Shown: positions 12,544 through 25,400 of the stretch, piece by piece
Numbering within the stretch: position 1 is the first letter of the stretch
How the letters are laid out: each line of letters starts with the position of its first letter
Assembly: GCA_003342895.1 (NCBI GenBank)
Contig: PTFA01000035.1
Location: forward strand, 4,319,114 to 4,383,113
Length of the DNA stretch: 64,000 nt
From: Casuarius casuarius
Taxonomy: Eukaryota > Chordata > Aves > Casuariiformes > Casuariidae
Reading direction: 5' to 3'
Notes under the pieces: model-generated
What the model was told of the DNA's origin: nothing
Database searches by the model: none
The model's input: the letters and a program-made list of their open reading frames with translations, nothing else
Made by a program: the position numbers and the translations under genes

Positions 12544-14552
12544 CTGGCCAAGGCAATGAAAGCAAAGGAGAGAAAAGATGAGCAAAAGAAAAAACTCTAA
12601 CCCACTTTTAAACCTAACATGCCTCTCTGATTAAGTATCACTTAAATCTGCACATGAAGATCAAAACAGACTCAAAGCATTTAAGAATAAATTATATGCT
12701 CTCATGCCACACAACTGCTCAAAACCCATGTGGCTGGATATATGATCAAAAACTACACACATATCTCGTCATTCGAGGGCTTAAAAAGGCCTACTTTCTC
12801 CTTCTCCACTGCAAGAGCTTTGGACAAATAATGACCACAGTCTCTTTTAATTCCATCATTTAATGTGCATATCACCCAATAAAACATGGAGAGAGAAGGT
12901 GTTCTAAGTGCAAACATTTGACTCTCCATCTCCCCTTTTTGGATCAACACATTACTTTTCAAGTAGAATGTTTCCCAAAACACAAGTATTTTTATACAAA
13001 AAACAAACAAGAAGTATGAGCTGGTTGGTTGACAGAGAACTTGAAAAGTAGTTCAGAAAAAAAACTGATGTAGGGGAAACCCCCCAACAGTTACAAGCTA
13101 GTAAGTCATTTCAGAACTTCCAAGAAGTTGGAGCATCTGTAAAAACATACAGTACTCCCCACTTTGATTTCAAGAGTCCAATCATTTTAACTCCAGTTTT
13201 TCAGAGACCTGATACAACCTCTGATATATCTCTGATGACTTGAATAGCACTTAGGTCAGTCCTTGTATTTTTCTAAAAAAACCCAGAGTGATAAATTTTA
13301 TTAAGTAAAAGGGATAAAAAAAAATCTGTATTAAATGAAGTAACGTATTTTCTCTCTAGCCAAACCTCATTTTTCCCAGTAAACGCTAGCCAGAAATTTA
13401 AGAGCTAAAAAGGTTTCATAGCTGATTCACGCTAAGAACCTTTTTTAAGAAAGAAAGAAAAAAAAAAAAAGCAACCTGCCAAATGGAAATTTAGCTTCCA
13501 AGTAAACAGTGGTTACACCTCCACATCTCCTTTACACATTCAGAAGTCTGTCACGGGTTATGCCTCACTTCTTAACCAGTGCTATGGAGTTTATTTTACG
13601 ACTGTCTGTTAACTTAGAGCCTTAAAATTTTCTGAGTGCTAAACACTCCTTGTAAATACTATTTTTACTACTTGAACAGTCAATCTTTCAGTAGGCCAGG
13701 CTGACTGCATTGCAACTTCCACACATCCCTGTTGTTCACAACAATCTCTCTCCCCCTGATTTGTGATGTTATGATACAATTAATTAGCATTTAGCTACAG
13801 AGTAAATCTATCATGAAATCTGATGGCTTGAATTTACATTCCCATATCCTTTTCTGGACTAAGAGTTTACCCTTTTCTACTGAAGTTATTGGGATTTTTA
13901 TTTTTCTTTGACTTTAGTAAGGGTTGCCATTCAGAATAGGCAACTTACTTCGGTTTAATTTTTTTTAAGATGATGAAAGGCTTTAGGACCATGAGTTCGT
14001 TCTGCTAGTCCTAATAAATACACTGCTTCTCATCACTTTGTTTTAGATACCTTTCTTTAAAATTGGCAAAACAATGCTTCCTTACTTTATAAAGACTTTG
14101 CTGGTATGAAGATGAAAAGGATTACTGGATGCTCACTTACTGTTTTCTGCTTCTTGGAAGATCATACACAATTTACTTTAGGCATCAGAAACAGTTCTGA
14201 GCTGTAAAGAGGCTAGTTCATGAACAAAGTCAGATGTTTCCGTAGAAGAATCTGCCTTCAAATGACCAATTATTACTACAGGAGCAAAAATCCAATTATT
14301 CACAAATTCACTTTATACAGCTTATAGAAAGGTCATTCTTTCCTAACATGACCATTGAGGCCTATGCTATGATGCATCCTTAGCTACTGTCTCTACGTCA
14401 TTATCAGCTTTTTAAGCATGGACAGAACCACTACACTGGGTGTTTAACATAACTCTCTTCCCTCTCATAACTGTGCAAGGAAGAGCCCCCCAGCATACAC
14501 TCAGAGTACTCTCTTTACTCAGATTCTTAGATGCGCTTGGTGTACAAGTGCA

Positions 14553-14626
14553 GTGCTCCAAGCCAGGGCTTTGACTCTGTGACCTCCAGAGGTCCCTTCC
14601 AACCTGTATCCTTCTATGATTTTATG
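14553..14626 (+). mobile_element. CR1 LINE 3' end fragment
   Basis: The stretch contains tgctccaag, then acctccagaggtcccttcc aacc, then a degenerate 8-base tail (cttctatgattttatg). These are hallmarks of the 3' end of avian CR1 retrotransposons, which end in ATTCTATG-type repeats instead of poly(A). The copy is severely 5'-truncated, as most CR1 copies are, and has no coding capacity. It points right, antisense to DCLK2. Its presence is one of the main reasons for calling the genome avian. Confidence 0.88.
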
Positions 14627-16009
14627 CCCAGTGGCACATTCTGCTGAGGAGCCTATTTAAAAGAGCTGTCTGGAGATAAGGTTAGACCAATGTTTCCTAT
14701 GATTGGCATGCGAGTTCGCACACACCTGTAACAACAGTAAAAGCCACACTTGGCCCTACCGCCAATATGTAAAAATCTCACATGCATAGGAAGTCAGCCA
14801 GCTGCTACTCGAAACAGCAGTATTTTTTTTACTCATAAAACACACAAGCAATCTGTATTTATTTTTGACACTTAAGCTTGTTCACTGCTACTGATTGATT
14901 ATTTCATGTATAGGCAAAACTTTCCTTTCTAGTTTATTTTCTAAGTATATGTTATTTTGAGGTGGACCCTGTTCCTTTCTACATGTATGGCAGGCTGAAT
15001 ATACAGAAAATAATTTTCTTCTCTCTAGTTCCTTAAATAGGACATATTAGCCTATAATTCTTTAGCATATGGAAAACTAAGAAACCTGTGAGTATCTTTT
15101 AAAAAGTTGAATTCGAATACGGTCCAAAGTCACAACTTATTTGCTAATGACAGCAAGTATGTTTCTTAAAAGTGACTTAGTGTTTTAGATCAATGCCAGA
15201 GATAACTTTCCTGAAGGTTTAAATGGGCCTCTTGGTGTTTTAGAACTTAGTCTGAAATAACATAATTAAAGAGAGGAACGTAGGAAATTGCAAAAAAAGT
15301 GCAAAACTATGGTACACATTCTTGCACTGCTTTTTTCAGCAGGTCCTACCCCCTGTTTTTGCCTTGATTGAAATTTTATACTATCATACGCTTTAGAATA
15401 CAAATGTACTGCTCCTCAGGATGTTCCTCTACTTGTGGTCAAATTGTACCTTTGCAAATCTAACCTTGACACCATTAGCCGATGTCCCACAACTATACAG
15501 CATCATTTATCTTATCTCACTCAGATGATCTGTTTTAACAAGTAAGCTGGACCCATTACGTCTCTGGTTTACAGAGCACAAAATGTATGTTTTGAGCTTT
15601 AAAAACACTGACAAATACAGAGAAAAGGGTAAATGGACAGGAAGGAGACACACTGGGGATATACAGCCATAATAATAATGGCTCACCTGGGGATTTTGCT
15701 GTAGAATAAGCACTGGAGTAGTGGCCACCCCTCTTTACTGTACTCATATATTTGACACAAAGGAAAAAGACATTAAGGAGAGAGGTTATTAAACAGCTCT
15801 GAACATGCATGATAGGAAGAAGGGTAAATAAAGATAACTAAAAACTACATGAAAAAAAATGCCAAGTAAATAGAAGAATAAATACCAGACACTTTGTATA
15901 AAATTTTCAAATTAACCTAATCAATGGAGGTGTCCAAGTAGAAATAAGTACAGAAATGACAGCGCTGATCCTAAGTTCTTTGGATGAAATTCATTGTTGG
16001 TAGATATCC

Positions 16010-16043
16010 CATGCAATCTCATTGGAGTTAACAGGATTGCATG
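16010..16043. repeat. Short inverted repeat CATGCAATC / GATTGCATG
   Basis: Two perfect 9-base arms (16010-16018 and 16035-16043) are separated by 16 bases that include cattggagt. It could be the core of a decayed palindromic element, or chance. It lies in a DCLK2 intron. Confidence 0.4.
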
Positions 16044-16853
16044 AAATGTAGATCACTTGTAAAACTTGCCCTTCATGGTACATTTCTCTTTTTGTTGTTA
16101 TTGGGAACCTTCTTTGAAGCCTTTCAGTTAAATAGTCAAACTTTATAAACAGATGATAAATATTCCACTTCTAAAGAACTCAAAGACATAAAATGACTTT
16201 AACCAGCATCAATTAAGCAAAACAAGTATTGATATGGATATGAGAATATGGAACATGTTGCAGTTTTGAATACACGCACAGGAGCTTACATGCATAGTTA
16301 CAACTAGAACAGAGCATTGTATATTTACATAGTCAATGGTTTGATTTCAGGGCTACTTCTCCAGGTCTGAGGGAAAAAAACCAATTAAGTTTTATTATAT
16401 TTAGAAAATCAATGCAGAGCTAAAAAAGGAAAATCAAGTTTCTCCTTTCTATTTATTTGCATAAAAAACTCAGTGTCTGGAACATAGTGTATTCAGTCAA
16501 ATTGCAGGTGAATACACAATGTGAACATTTCTATGAAATTACAGGAAGCACATGAAAGAATTTCTCTTTTAATGGGCAGTAACATTCCAGAACAGAACAT
16601 TCCCTAAAACTATCTGAAACATCAAAATCCTGTATTTTGATAATATTTGGCTTATATAGCAAAAACCTTTCAAATTCAAAACACTTAAGGGCATACTTTA
16701 GTTCAATGAGTATGAGTTTAACCACACAGCCATCCTGCAGTTAATAAAGAGTATAATAAAGAAAATCAAGTGCCATGCTTAAAACGTATCTCAGGTGTAC
16801 AACTAGCGCAAATTATTCTAGTGTTCACAAAATGAAATTTTGTGTTAATTACC

Positions 16854-16879
16854 AAAAAAAAAAAAAAAAAAAAAAAAAA
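16854..16879. repeat. Poly(A) run, 26 bases
   Basis: This is an uninterrupted run of 26 A's on the plus strand. No retrogene or target-site duplication was recognised beside it. Confidence 0.9.
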
Positions 16880-17093
16880 GCCTGTCTCTTCTCAGGATTC
16901 AAAACTATATACATATTCTATTATAAACTAATAGATACTAAATCTATGAGACAAACTGTTTTAAGTATTTTTCCCCTCAAGAAACAAAGCATGGCACTTG
17001 TATTTCACACAGAGCCAGGAGTTTCTTCACCCCATTAAGCAAATTCTAAGTTTTATATATTATATGTGCTTAGCTCTTTCCTAGAAGTTGTAC

Positions 17094-17195
17094 CTGAGGC
17101 AGGTGATTTGCTTCGACGTGAAGGTCCTGGACTTTTCGATCCAGAATGCTTTAAGCCAGATGACCGGGAATAAGATGACTTCATAACACGGCATT
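17094..17195 (-). CDS. DCLK2: DCLK2 exon: basic Ser/Pro-rich linker after the doublecortin domain (102 bases)
   Basis: With the G of the previous exon it encodes ECRVMKSSYSRSSGLKHSGS then KSPGPSRRSKSPAS and the first G of a Val codon. The block SPGPSRRSKSPAS is shared by DCX and the DCLKs and follows the second doublecortin domain. It is strongly basic and contains paired SP sites that in the family are targets of proline-directed kinases. CRVMKSSYSRSSG places it with DCLK2. It enters and leaves in phase 1, so skipping its 102 bases would keep the frame and remove 34 residues. The acceptor is TTGTAG|AATGC (AG at 17197-17196). The donor is CAG|GTACAA (GT at 17093-17092). Confidence 0.96.
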
Positions 17196-19318
17196 CTACA
17201 AGCAGACAGATGGAGTTTAGAAAACAATTCTGTATACAGGCTTCCTCCAAACTCTACTGTTGCTGTTTATTGTCCAGAAAATGAATCTTAGTATTTTCTA
17301 AACATGCTCACCTACTTGAATGAAACAAATTTACAAAAGAATCTCAGAAATTGAACCCACATACCACACAAAACTTTTTGAGCTGGTCAAATGCTGCAAT
17401 ATTCTGAATGTAGTATTTGGTCATCTCTTGAAATTGGATTATGCCTATGATTCAAATTTGTGCCTAGGCACAGCTGAAAGAGCAAAGTGTTCAGCTGATG
17501 CCAAGGCTCCTCTGATAGCTCAGTAAGTCTTGCATGCTGTAATGAGAGCTTCACATAGGGCACAGCAAGGTCAACTCATCTTCTTTTGCAAGAAACTGAC
17601 ATTCTGACTAATTTTTTAATGAGGTGAAAAATGCCTATGCTTTCCAAAAGGTGACACAACATGCCATTTACCATCAGCTATATATCATTAAATAAAGCAC
17701 AACCTAAATGAGAAAGGAATCAATAGTCATACATGTATTGACATTTTAGAAACATTTTAATTCCTACAGTAGCATCCACTGCAAATCTCTCCCAATCAAA
17801 TCATATCAGTTTCCCTTCTAACTTTCCCTGTTATTCATCACTATGATGTCAGTGTAATCCAAGTCACCATCAGAACCAGTTAAGCCTCCCCTGCCAGCCA
17901 AGTCATGTCCACATCTTTCTTTAAACTTCTTTTCTCCATTGAGACATCCAGAAATGTTACAGGAAGCAAGGACAAATGAATGTGAAGAGAGAAAGGAAGA
18001 AAAACACCCTCAGTCACCGGGTTCTCAGTGAGATGAACCTAATTGGTCTGTGCATAGTGTAATGGGAAAAGAAAGTTTATGGCCTTAAGATCTGCATGGG
18101 ATATCATGCTTTTGCCCAGACTGGGATTTGCGGTGTGAGCTAATACAACCACTTTCTCCCATGCCTGCATGAGAATAAAATTATATCTTAGCTAGTTTAA
18201 AACGATGTTAAAAAGATACCATTCTTGTCACAATTATACTATTTGAATCAACACGGTCAGGTAGGTTTGGAAAAACAGCATGTTGACAGTAACAGTAGAA
18301 TGGCAGCCAGCTGAATCCCCAACCATTCAAATACATGGATCACTGTGGTTAGACATATACCTATACTTTTTGATGGCACAGAAGATTTTGTAATGAAATT
18401 ATCACTTTTGTAAAAATTAGAAAAACAGCATGTGCTTTTGCTTTCAGTTACCTGAGAGCAAGGCAAAAAACTCTTATTCACAACCCGAAGCTTTCCTCAA
18501 ATAATTTGATGATTCTTGCCAGGGCAAGTTTTCATTACCACAGACTCATTTTTCATAAAGGAAGTCAGTGTCATTCTACAGCTGAACCAATATAGACAGA
18601 AAAAACAAGGAGAAAAAGAATGATTTACATGATTTGATATTCCAAGCCAATTCTAAAACTCCCTGGTAGAGTTCACAGCTTTTTCTTGAATTTATGATAC
18701 GACTATTCTCTTTACGGATCAACAGCTTTCTCAAACAAGTTAAATCCATGATCTGTCAATGGAAGACAGCATAGACAAAGTCCTTTGTCTTATCCCCTCC
18801 CCTCCTGCCCCCAAGCCTCCCCAACAATCTTCTGATATAAACTGGCCCAATATCTGGTCTATAGCAGAGAAGACTGGAATAAGGAGAAACAATTCTGCTG
18901 CGAAATAAGCAGAACAATTCTTCAAGACCTGAAATGAGCAGCTACCTCTGTGGTTTTTTGAAATTTCTCATGAAGACAGCAATACGGAGACCCTCTCAGA
19001 GTCCACAGACGTCAAAAGAAAGTGTTTTTAATGGATTTTAGCTCTATTTAGATACATGACTGCATCTTTTAAAATTCAATTCTTCATCATATAACTTTAG
19101 GAACATTGTCTTTTTTCCAGGAAAGTAAGTTAGGTTTGTTAGTGCACTTTTTCAGATATACAGGAGTTAGATGATGGTTTGGGGAAACATTTTAATGAAC
19201 AGGAAAATATATTCCAATGCATATTTTCCTAAAACGTGTAGCTGTTGAAGAATGAATGTAGGGGAAGATATCTCAGTGAAGTTGACGGTTTCGGTGGGTT
19301 CACGATGTACAGTCTTAC
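17196..19318 (-). other. DCLK2 intron (2123 bases)
   Basis: It starts GTAAGACTG (minus strand, from 19318) and ends at the TTGTAG acceptor at 17196. It is AT-rich, and I see no repeat or exon in it. Confidence 0.85.
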
Positions 19319-19421
19319 CGCTATGATCCAACACGAAGTCATCCTGAGCATACCGGTACTTCTCAGGTCCACACGCAATGAAGACATCATCATCTCCAAA
19401 AAAGTCCTGCAAGCATGTCAC
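19319..19421 (-). CDS. DCLK2: DCLK2 exon: end of the second doublecortin domain (103 bases)
   Basis: It encodes [28 protein letters not shown] and FVLDHS plus the first G of a Glu codon. This is the C-terminal strand region of the second doublecortin (ubiquitin-like) domain, which binds between tubulin protofilaments. The motif [12 protein letters not shown] is diagnostic of the DCX family, and [12 protein letters not shown] matches DCLK2 better than DCX or DCLK1. It enters in phase 0 and leaves in phase 1. The acceptor is TGCTGTCAAG|GTGACA (AG at 19423-19422). The donor is GCG|GTAAGA (GT at 19318-19317). The exon that should precede it, ending in residues like LDGKQ, was not found anywhere upstream in the window. 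Confidence 0.96.
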
Positions 19422-22400
19422 CTTGACAGCAAAATATACAAAGCAAAATAAATAAATGCAGTATTTTCAAACACTGTATTTTCACTTAGTCAGCAACACT
19501 TAGTAAGTTTGTGCTTTCACAGTGGTACCATAATGTTCTTTTATAATGACAGAAACATTCCAGTTCTAAAGTACTTTAGTTAACCCCCATATAAACAACG
19601 GCAGGAAACCTCAGTTTCAGAAACACAAAAAATGACTGCCGCTCACCTGCAAAAACACCTTCTCTTACATTTAATACCTGTATTTTCACCTATAACTTCA
19701 TGTGCATGCTGATGGCTTTGACAAGAACAGGTACAAACAGTACCAAAGTGGCAGAGCTTCCTGTATTAACTGTTTATAGGAAAGTCCTTCTTCCAGTCCT
19801 TCTTTAAAGTCCTCCCTTTCCCTGTCCTGATTCCTTTCTAAAATTTCATACTCTGAACAAGGTCTGCAAATAAAAGCTATGTAGAAGCTAAGAAAATCAG
19901 AATCATTTGGTAAGACCACATAATTGAACAAGTAAAAGAAACAACTGTTTCTAGGTAAATAGGCTTTTTTCCTTTCCAGATACCTGCCAACACCATTTGC
20001 ATATTCTACTCACTGTGATAATAGTAAACATTGGCAGATACCCAGGAAGGCTCCCCTACTGCCTGCAGCAGAAGGGCACGCAGAATATCAATGCGTGTCA
20101 GCTCTCTGCAAGAACACTGGCGCCGGGCACTCACAAGCAGCGCAGTTGTCATGGCAGCTAACCCACGAACAGCAGCAGCTGCCCTCACAGCAAGATCCTC
20201 ACTACAGTGCAAGTGCAGTGCTGAGCATTCGTTTTACTGTATTGTAAAGTCAAAGGGTCCCAGCCCTCACTAAAATCCTTTCACTTTTAGCTCATCATCA
20301 TCATAATAAAAATCTACCATCACTGACTAGAGACATTTTCAACTGTACTTGAACCAGATACTTCTAGTTTAACTAAAGAGGCAGTAACAACTGGTCCCCA
20401 AAGCCCCGACAAATTCAGAGAAGTTTTGCTAACGTGGGATTTATTCCTCTTTGCTTAATAATCGTCTCTACTAATAGAGGGCTTACTACAATTTCCACAG
20501 ATTTCAGGCCTTTTCTTTTCCAAAAGCATTACTGTTACCATAAAAACTAGCTTTGGAAATAAAAATCAAATACTGTTCCTTCCTATGAAGAAGAGGAGGG
20601 GAGAGAATCCAACGAGCTGCCCAAACCCACAGTTATAAGAAGAGTTGTGAGAAAGATTTCCAAATACTTATCCCAGCTGCACTGCTGTGAACAGGGAGAA
20701 ATGTTCTATGAAGCATAAGCTCACACCCAAACCACCAAAACCTGGTGCCATTTCCATGAGCTCTATGCACCCATCACTACTCTACTCACTTCCGTGGTGC
20801 CCCAGCAGTGCTGTTTTGAGCAGGTTACAGTTAACTACTGTGGCTTAGCAGAGCCTAGAGTGAACCTTTCTGTTCTGACTTAAAGGCTCCCTTTTAACCC
20901 ATCTAAGCTAAAATCCAAGCTGAGTAAAAGAGCTGAGAATGACAAGTCTTACACAACATTTTGGGAATTACATAGGGATATAACTGCATGCAGGATCATC
21001 CTTTTGTGGAGAAAACTACAAAGGAAGGATCAGATCTGTGCACAAAAGACCACGCGGGTACTCTTGGAAATTCAACTTAAAAACTTCTGTAAATGGACAA
21101 TGAGAAGGGGAAGTAAAGACTTTTAAAAAGGTACTAATGTCTGTAGATACTTCCTGCACATGTTCACATATATAGAGCAAGAATACAGAGGAGTAATCAG
21201 CAAAAACAGGAGCAGTCAGCAACAACAGCAACCTGAGTAACAGTGATCAGATAAACTGCTGGAGGTGGAGCAAGGGTGCCTGCGTCTTGGAGTGCAGTCT
21301 AACGCCAGCTTCTCGGTTTGCTCACCCACTGTATACCCGACCTGTGTGACTGCCAGCTCTCAGTCACAGGCGGGACAAGCCAAAGAAAGACTTTAGCTTA
21401 CTGTAAAAGCTACCCAGTTATAAATATAACTGGAAGCCAGATAAATGCAAGAATGAGAAAGATTGACATAGATGCTCACTATATTCCAACAGGGAATACT
21501 GGCAGTCCTTTATCTCACTACAGATAGTCTGGACTGGCTATTCATAAAATGTACAAGGAGGAAAAAAAAACCCAAACCCAAAACAATGAACCAAAGTGTA
21601 TTTAACAAGCAATCTGCTAGAACCTACCAAGCCCAAATAACTAAATTTGGGTTATCATGACTTAAGGGTACTATTTTTAAAACACAAGTTCACGGAAATC
21701 TTCTGTTTTCCTGGAAGTACAACCTAATAGTTAATTTTGTAGGCCTTTATCTTAAAAAAGTCAAAAGAGCAGCTCCCAAGGTGCAAATAAACGCTAAAAT
21801 AAATGTCCTTCATTTCCTACAGAATTAAATTTAATATGGAAGTTGGATCTAATGATAGCAGCGCTCACTTGGTTTGTGTGCAAAAAAAGTATCAAGGGAA
21901 AGCTGAACTAAATAAATTGTTTGTACTGGATTTTGAATGTTGCTGGTCCACTGTGGTCTGACTTGCAAACCATACAATTCTATTCCAGTCAAAGATCATC
22001 TACATTTAGATTATATAGCAATTGTTTATCGCTCTGAGCAATATTCAGTCAGTCTATAGATTCACAAACAAAAAGTTTTTAAAGTCTATTGATTTTTTAA
22101 AGTGTCTCCTTAGCAGTAGAACTTGCCCTTTTGCTAGGAAAATGATCCAAATTATTTTGTGGGTAGTCCAATATGAAACGCATGTCAGCCCTTCCAGTAA
22201 TTTAGGGATCAAAATTTGGTTTGTGAAACTAGCATATGACTCTCTTCACTAAATGCCTATTTACTGCATCTTACCCATTCTGTACTTGTTTCTCTGTGCA
22301 TGCTGCTGAAAAAACTGCTCACTGCTTCAAAATATGTCCTAAAATGCCTTTCAGAGGAACAAAGATGGTGTTAGTTAAGCTGCACATAAGTATATCATAG

Positions 22401-25400
22401 CAATAACAATCAAAGCCGTGGTCAATTTTTCAAGCAACAACTCTCTTGCTAGTCCTGAAGCTGTAAGCTCCTACGCCAGAACGCTAAAATGTGAGAAGGT
22501 TTAGACACCTTAAAGAGACTAAGAGATCTGATTTTCATTCAGATCAGTGTTGAGATCTTTTTCAAAGTTACAGTCATGAGGTCATTTTTGAGATTCAGAT
22601 TGGGCCATTTCCTAGTCTATATGCATAAAAGCTCTATACAAGCACTTAGAATGTATGCTTTCCATCTGTGGCCTTGCAGAAAAGCTGTATCAGAATGTCT
22701 TTCTCCTGTCTGTGGCTTAATTACCACAAATGATGTTTTTTAATAGGAAGATGATGAACTCAATTTGTTTGTATAGAGAAACAATGAAAAAAAATCTATT
22801 TCAAGCACTTTCTTTTTTTAAATGAAGACATACACAGCTGCATAAGAGAGTTCTTTAGGGTTTATCATTATAGCCAACACTAGAGAGGCTTACACCAAAG
22901 GACTTTCATGCTTCCTTTAATTCCTCTTTTCTTTTTAGGAATACAAAAGTGAAACATACTTTGAAAAACTACTTTAGAAAGGCTTTAAAAATGTTAGCTT
23001 GTTAAGTATGGATGTTTTAATTAACATGTTTTAAATGTGTTAAATCTTATTTATATTTCTAAGTATAATACGCTTTCCTAGTCAAACATTGCCTACGTTC
23101 TGCTGGTAATTCCACTCTCTTCTCTATATTTAGAATAAAAATAGACCTATTGGTGCTTCTCTGACTACCTAAACTGCAACCAGCTGCACTGCTTCTGCTC
23201 AAAATGTCACTCTACCTACCTGAGAGCCGTGTGTATTTGGATACTACAGTTTGGACCTGTACTCAGTCCTTTAAAAATACTTCTAATGGCTTAGCATTAT
23301 GAGCAGAAATGCAAAGGAATAGGGAGAAGCAAAAACGTTGCATGAGAAGTCTAAGAATAAATACAATTGGAAGTCAACATTACCTTTTCTTCTTTAGAAC
23401 CACTGCATTTTCTGTTCTGTGCATGTTTCAAAAGAAGCTATTCTCTTGGATTCTCACCGTAGTTTTTTTGTGAGAACGTACAAATGACTCTGGGTATCAC
23501 TGCTTTTTGATGACCACAAAAAGGTTCATGATCATATGTTCATCATTAGACTAAAGATCAGAGGACAACACGATTCAAGTGGCAGCACCAAGAGAATTAA
23601 AATGTAACTGGCTTCAACTGCAAGAAAACCAAACAGAAACGTAAGAGACTCAGTGATCTGATGAACCAAAACTTGAACTGCCTGTTACGAAAATGCAGTT
23701 ACTTCTCATGTAACTTTTTGTCAGTTGAGATATTCTTGGAACCTTAAATGGAAGAAGTTTTTTATAAAACACAAAAACCTTTCTAACAGAGTGACATAAT
23801 AGTAAATATGCATCATGCTACAAAAGTAGAAGGGTTCACAGAGCACAAAGCCAAGCAAACTAATTCTCTCAATACAGCAAAATTGGAGGTGTAAAGTGTA
23901 TTAATATCTCAACTCTTGAGCCACAGAGTACAACAATGTAATTTTTATTTTAGTCTCATTTACTAACACTGGAACAGTCAACATAAAGAAAAGACAGCCT
24001 TAAAATATCAATTTATCCCCTAATATGGCTTTATGGAATCAAAACAAATTTGCATACAGGAGTAAACTGTATTGTGTTTTTAAATGTTATCTGAGGACTT
24101 TAGCTACTTTAAAGTATTAGTTAAAAAAAAGTAAAGTTTTTAAAAATTAAATCATAAGTGTATATGCTGGAATTGTACACGTGTTTTCAGCTCTGCAGGA
24201 GTTAAAACAGACAGTTGAGGCAGAAACTCTTAAAGAGGTTTTTTTTCCATGTATTGCTGCAACAAAATGCCAATAGCTTGTTCGGTGTCAGCATGACAAA
24301 TTTAGATACAACCTCCCTGCTAATGCCTTCAATCTGAGGTGCCTCAACAGTCCTCCTGGGAAATGCTACTCACTCCTCTCTGACTGGGACAGACTACAAT
24401 TACGTTGTCCTAAAGGTCACTACCTTTGCCCTTTGTATCGGCCTTTATTTCTGAGTAATCGGAAGTCAATTATTTGTCTGTCTTCCCAGACAAGTCGTAT
24501 TTGTAATCATCATTTTTGCTTCCTCTTTTCAAATAAAGTTAGCGTTTCCACTTCTTCACCGCAATACGAGCAGTTCCCTTAAAATTCCTGCAGTGTTTTC
24601 TGAAGCCGTCTGTAACTGTCAAGCTTACAGTTCAAGGGCTTAGACCCATATATTTTTTGAATATAGGTACAGCAATTTGTAAACGTTGAGTTTTCCTTGG
24701 ATAAGGGCAGAAAAAATAACATTGAAACAAAGATGATAATGAGAATAATGCTCCCAGGCCAGCTTCCTGAATGACTATTTAATCAATGGCAACGTTGCAT
24801 TATTACAGTCATCAGGAGAAAATGAACCTCCTCTCACTGATACCCGTGATGAGGAACAGCAGTGAAGGGAGGGAGACAACCCCTCCTGTTTGACAGGGAA
24901 TCTAAAAAGTAAGAAAGCAAACAGAAATGGGAAATCTTTGCCTGCTGCCTCCTGAACAGCAGAAGCCTGGCAGCAAGCCCAGGCAACGCCTAATACGGTA
25001 TGACAATGCAGAAATGCTGCATAAACAGACAGGTCAGGTCACCACTACTCATACAGCAGCCACACAGCCATTTGGAACAGATGACAGAATATAGCACATA
25101 CCACTTTTTAAAGTGCTTGTTTCAAATGTTAAGCAGATGATTTCATGCATATATTTTTCAGCATCTCGAAGCTTACTTCAGAAAACGAACACACATGTGG
25201 AAATGGAAGACTGCATTTGGGAGCATTTCAAATAGACACATCGTCCTTACTGTAATGTCAGTGACAGTAAGAAAAATAAACTCTAAAAATATGCACAATT
25301 TTAAGTGTGTTCCTACACGCATTTATTTCTTAAAGCCTTCCAATATTGTAGGATTTTTTTTGGCAAGGCCCATCCACCAATCTTCCAAGGGGCAAAACTG

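Larger units (their letters stand above)
12544..17093 (-). other. DCLK2 intron (4550 bases)
   Basis: The intron runs from GTACAA (minus strand, from 17093) to CCAG at 12544. It holds a CR1 LINE 3' end fragment (14553-14626), a short inverted repeat at 16010-16043 and a 26-base poly(A) (16854-16879). I see no extra exon. Confidence 0.85.
1..19421 (-). other. DCLK2: DCLK2 gene, internal part (five coding exons with introns)
   Basis: This is the central part of a doublecortin-like kinase gene on the minus strand. Such proteins bind and stabilise microtubules through two N-terminal doublecortin domains and carry a CaMK-like Ser/Thr kinase at the C-terminus, mainly in neurons. Exons at 19421-19319, 17195-17094, 12543-12449, 2494-2422 and 1163-1055 all have AG acceptors and GT donors. 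Their phases match in order (0 to 1, 1 to 1, 1 to 0, 0 to 1, 1 to 0+2). Intron lengths between them are 2123, 4550, 9954 and 1258 bases. I chose DCLK2 over DCLK1 and DCX because VLDHSECR, SSYSRSSG, GTPSSQLSTPKSTKSSSSS, SSSNVNG, SPEGVNGN and [12 protein letters not shown] follow the DCLK2 pattern as I remember it. The gene is incomplete on both sides of the window. Confidence 0.95.

Noticed and set aside
20135..20211. Possible 77-base cassette exon on the minus strand in a CpG-containing patch (GTGAGT donor at 20134, AG acceptor at 20213-20212)
   Set aside because: The acceptor has no good pyrimidine tract, the encoded residues match nothing in doublecortin proteins, and 77 bases would break the frame.
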